Source of the DNA: an uncultured Bacilli bacterium
GTDB taxonomy: Bacteria > Bacillota_I > Bacilli_A > RF39 > UBA660
Direction of reading: 5' to 3'
Assembly (NCBI GenBank): GCA_910587775.1
Contig: CAJUNF010000048.1
Coordinates: 1-5,648 of the forward strand
Length of the DNA: 5,648 bases
In this document: in pieces, positions 5,336-5,648 of the stretch
Numbering within the stretch: the stretch's first letter is position 1
Layout: each line of letters begins with the position of its first letter
The notes under the pieces: model-generated
Database searches by the model: none
What the model was told of the DNA's origin: nothing
The model's input: only the letters and a program-made list of their open reading frames with translations
Made by a program: the position numbers and the translations under genes

Positions 5336-5486
5336 CAAAATTACCGGAATTAAAATGCCTGTTATTCAGCTAAGCTCGGTTGGTTATAAGCATGATTGCA
5401 TAAGCCGAAGTTATTTTAAATAAAAAATATTGTGCAACAAATACTATATAGATATAGAGCTTAAAAATTCGTTCTTTATCTTCATG

Positions 5487-5515
5487 TTAACTTTTTTCAA
5501 AAAACACGGCATAAT
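5487..5515 (+). promoter_or_regulatory. Promoter of the gene starting at 5546
   Basis: TTAACT (5487-5492) and CATAAT (5510-5515) are 17 bp apart and match the sigma-70 boxes at four and five of six positions. The -10 box falls inside the 16-bp sequence that is repeated, inverted, at the left end of the window. Confidence 0.45.
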
Positions 5516-5517
5516 AA
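5502..5517. repeat. Right copy of a 16-bp inverted repeat
   Basis: AAACACGGCATAATAA is the exact reverse complement of 2-17 and includes the -10 box of the gene at 5546. No transposase or integrase in the window would explain a terminal repeat. Confidence 0.6.
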
Positions 5518-5545
5518 AATAAGGAAATTTTAAATAGAGAAAAAT

Positions 5546-5648
5546 ATGGCTGTGAACACCAAAAAAGAAACGGAAGAAAAAATCCAAAAATCATTAATCA
5601 TGATTCAGGATATTAAAGCGCTGGTTAAAATATGCGCCCTTGCGTCGG
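5546..5648 (+). CDS. 5' end of an unidentified gene (partial)
   Basis: An ATG at 5546 opens a frame that runs to the window edge (34 codons, starting MAVNTKKETEEKIQKSLIMI, then QDIKALVKICALAS). AGAGA ends 5 nt before the ATG and a promoter candidate lies at 5487-5515. The segment reads as a charged amphipathic helix with no signal peptide or known motif. I cannot name the family from so little sequence. It diverges from fic, with 264 bp between the two start codons. Confidence 0.6.
   Translation, partial: MAVNTKKETEEKIQKSLIMIQDIKALVKICALAS

Noticed and set aside
5375..5410. Bulged hairpin CTCGGTT/AAGCCGAAG in the fic upstream region
   Set aside because: It needs a bulge and a G-U pair and has no T-run, so it cannot be called a terminator or structured RNA.
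5187..5423. 78-codon open frame on the plus strand
   Set aside because: Half of it is antisense to the fic start, no Shine-Dalgarno precedes it, and it crosses the fic promoter region.
5444..5457. Palindrome CTATAT-AG-ATATAG
   Set aside because: It has 6-bp A/T-rich arms that are expected by chance in this composition, and it does not coincide with the best promoter.
4134..5625. 12-bp direct repeat TAAAGCGCTGGT (4134-4145 and 5614-5625) as an attachment site
   Set aside because: The second copy is within coding sequence, the match is short, and no integrase accompanies it.

Overview
The window is about 5.65 kb from an AT-rich bacterial chromosome or large replicon. The host uses the standard code, Shine-Dalgarno ribosome sites and sigma-70-type promoters. 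No gene in view identifies the taxon; low G+C, good Shine-Dalgarno sites and a TTG start would suit a Firmicute-like or other low-GC lineage, but this is a weak inference. No rRNA, tRNA, CRISPR array, transposase or integrase is visible.

Layout from left to right. (1) 1-98 is the last 31 codons of an unidentified plus-strand gene. (2) 99-318 is a regulatory region with two promoter candidates, a perfect 29-bp palindrome and a pair of 19-bp direct repeats placed symmetrically around it. (3) 319-2217 is a two-gene plus-strand operon, an ABC/SMC-like AAA ATPase (RloA/AbiLi type) followed with no gap by a TOPRIM-like RloB/AbiLii-type protein; this is a probable RloAB/AbiL-type anti-phage system. 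(4) 2218-2381 is a convergent intergenic region with an AT-rich hairpin. (5) 4031-2382 is a two-gene minus-strand operon: an unrecognised 194-aa protein with a TTG start, then a fused Xre helix-turn-helix plus ImmA/IrrE (HELGH) metallopeptidase. This looks like a toxin-antitoxin or signal-sensing defence pair whose first member I cannot name. (6) 4032-4180 is its control region, with an extended -10 promoter, a small palindrome and tandem 11-bp repeats. (7) 5281-4181 is a complete class II Fic protein (predicted AMP-transferase) with a C-terminal winged-helix-like region. (8) 5282-5545 is a divergent promoter region, and 5546-5648 is the start of an unidentified plus-strand gene.

The four central genes are visibly more AT-rich than the fic gene and the left-hand gene tail. 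They sit together as two convergent, tightly coupled two-gene modules. I infer a small defence island inserted between older, higher-GC genes. The likely new biology lies in the 194-aa protein/Xre-ImmA pair and in the elaborate leader of the rloA-rloB operon, which has dual promoters, a palindrome, repeats and a start-codon-sequestering inverted repeat.
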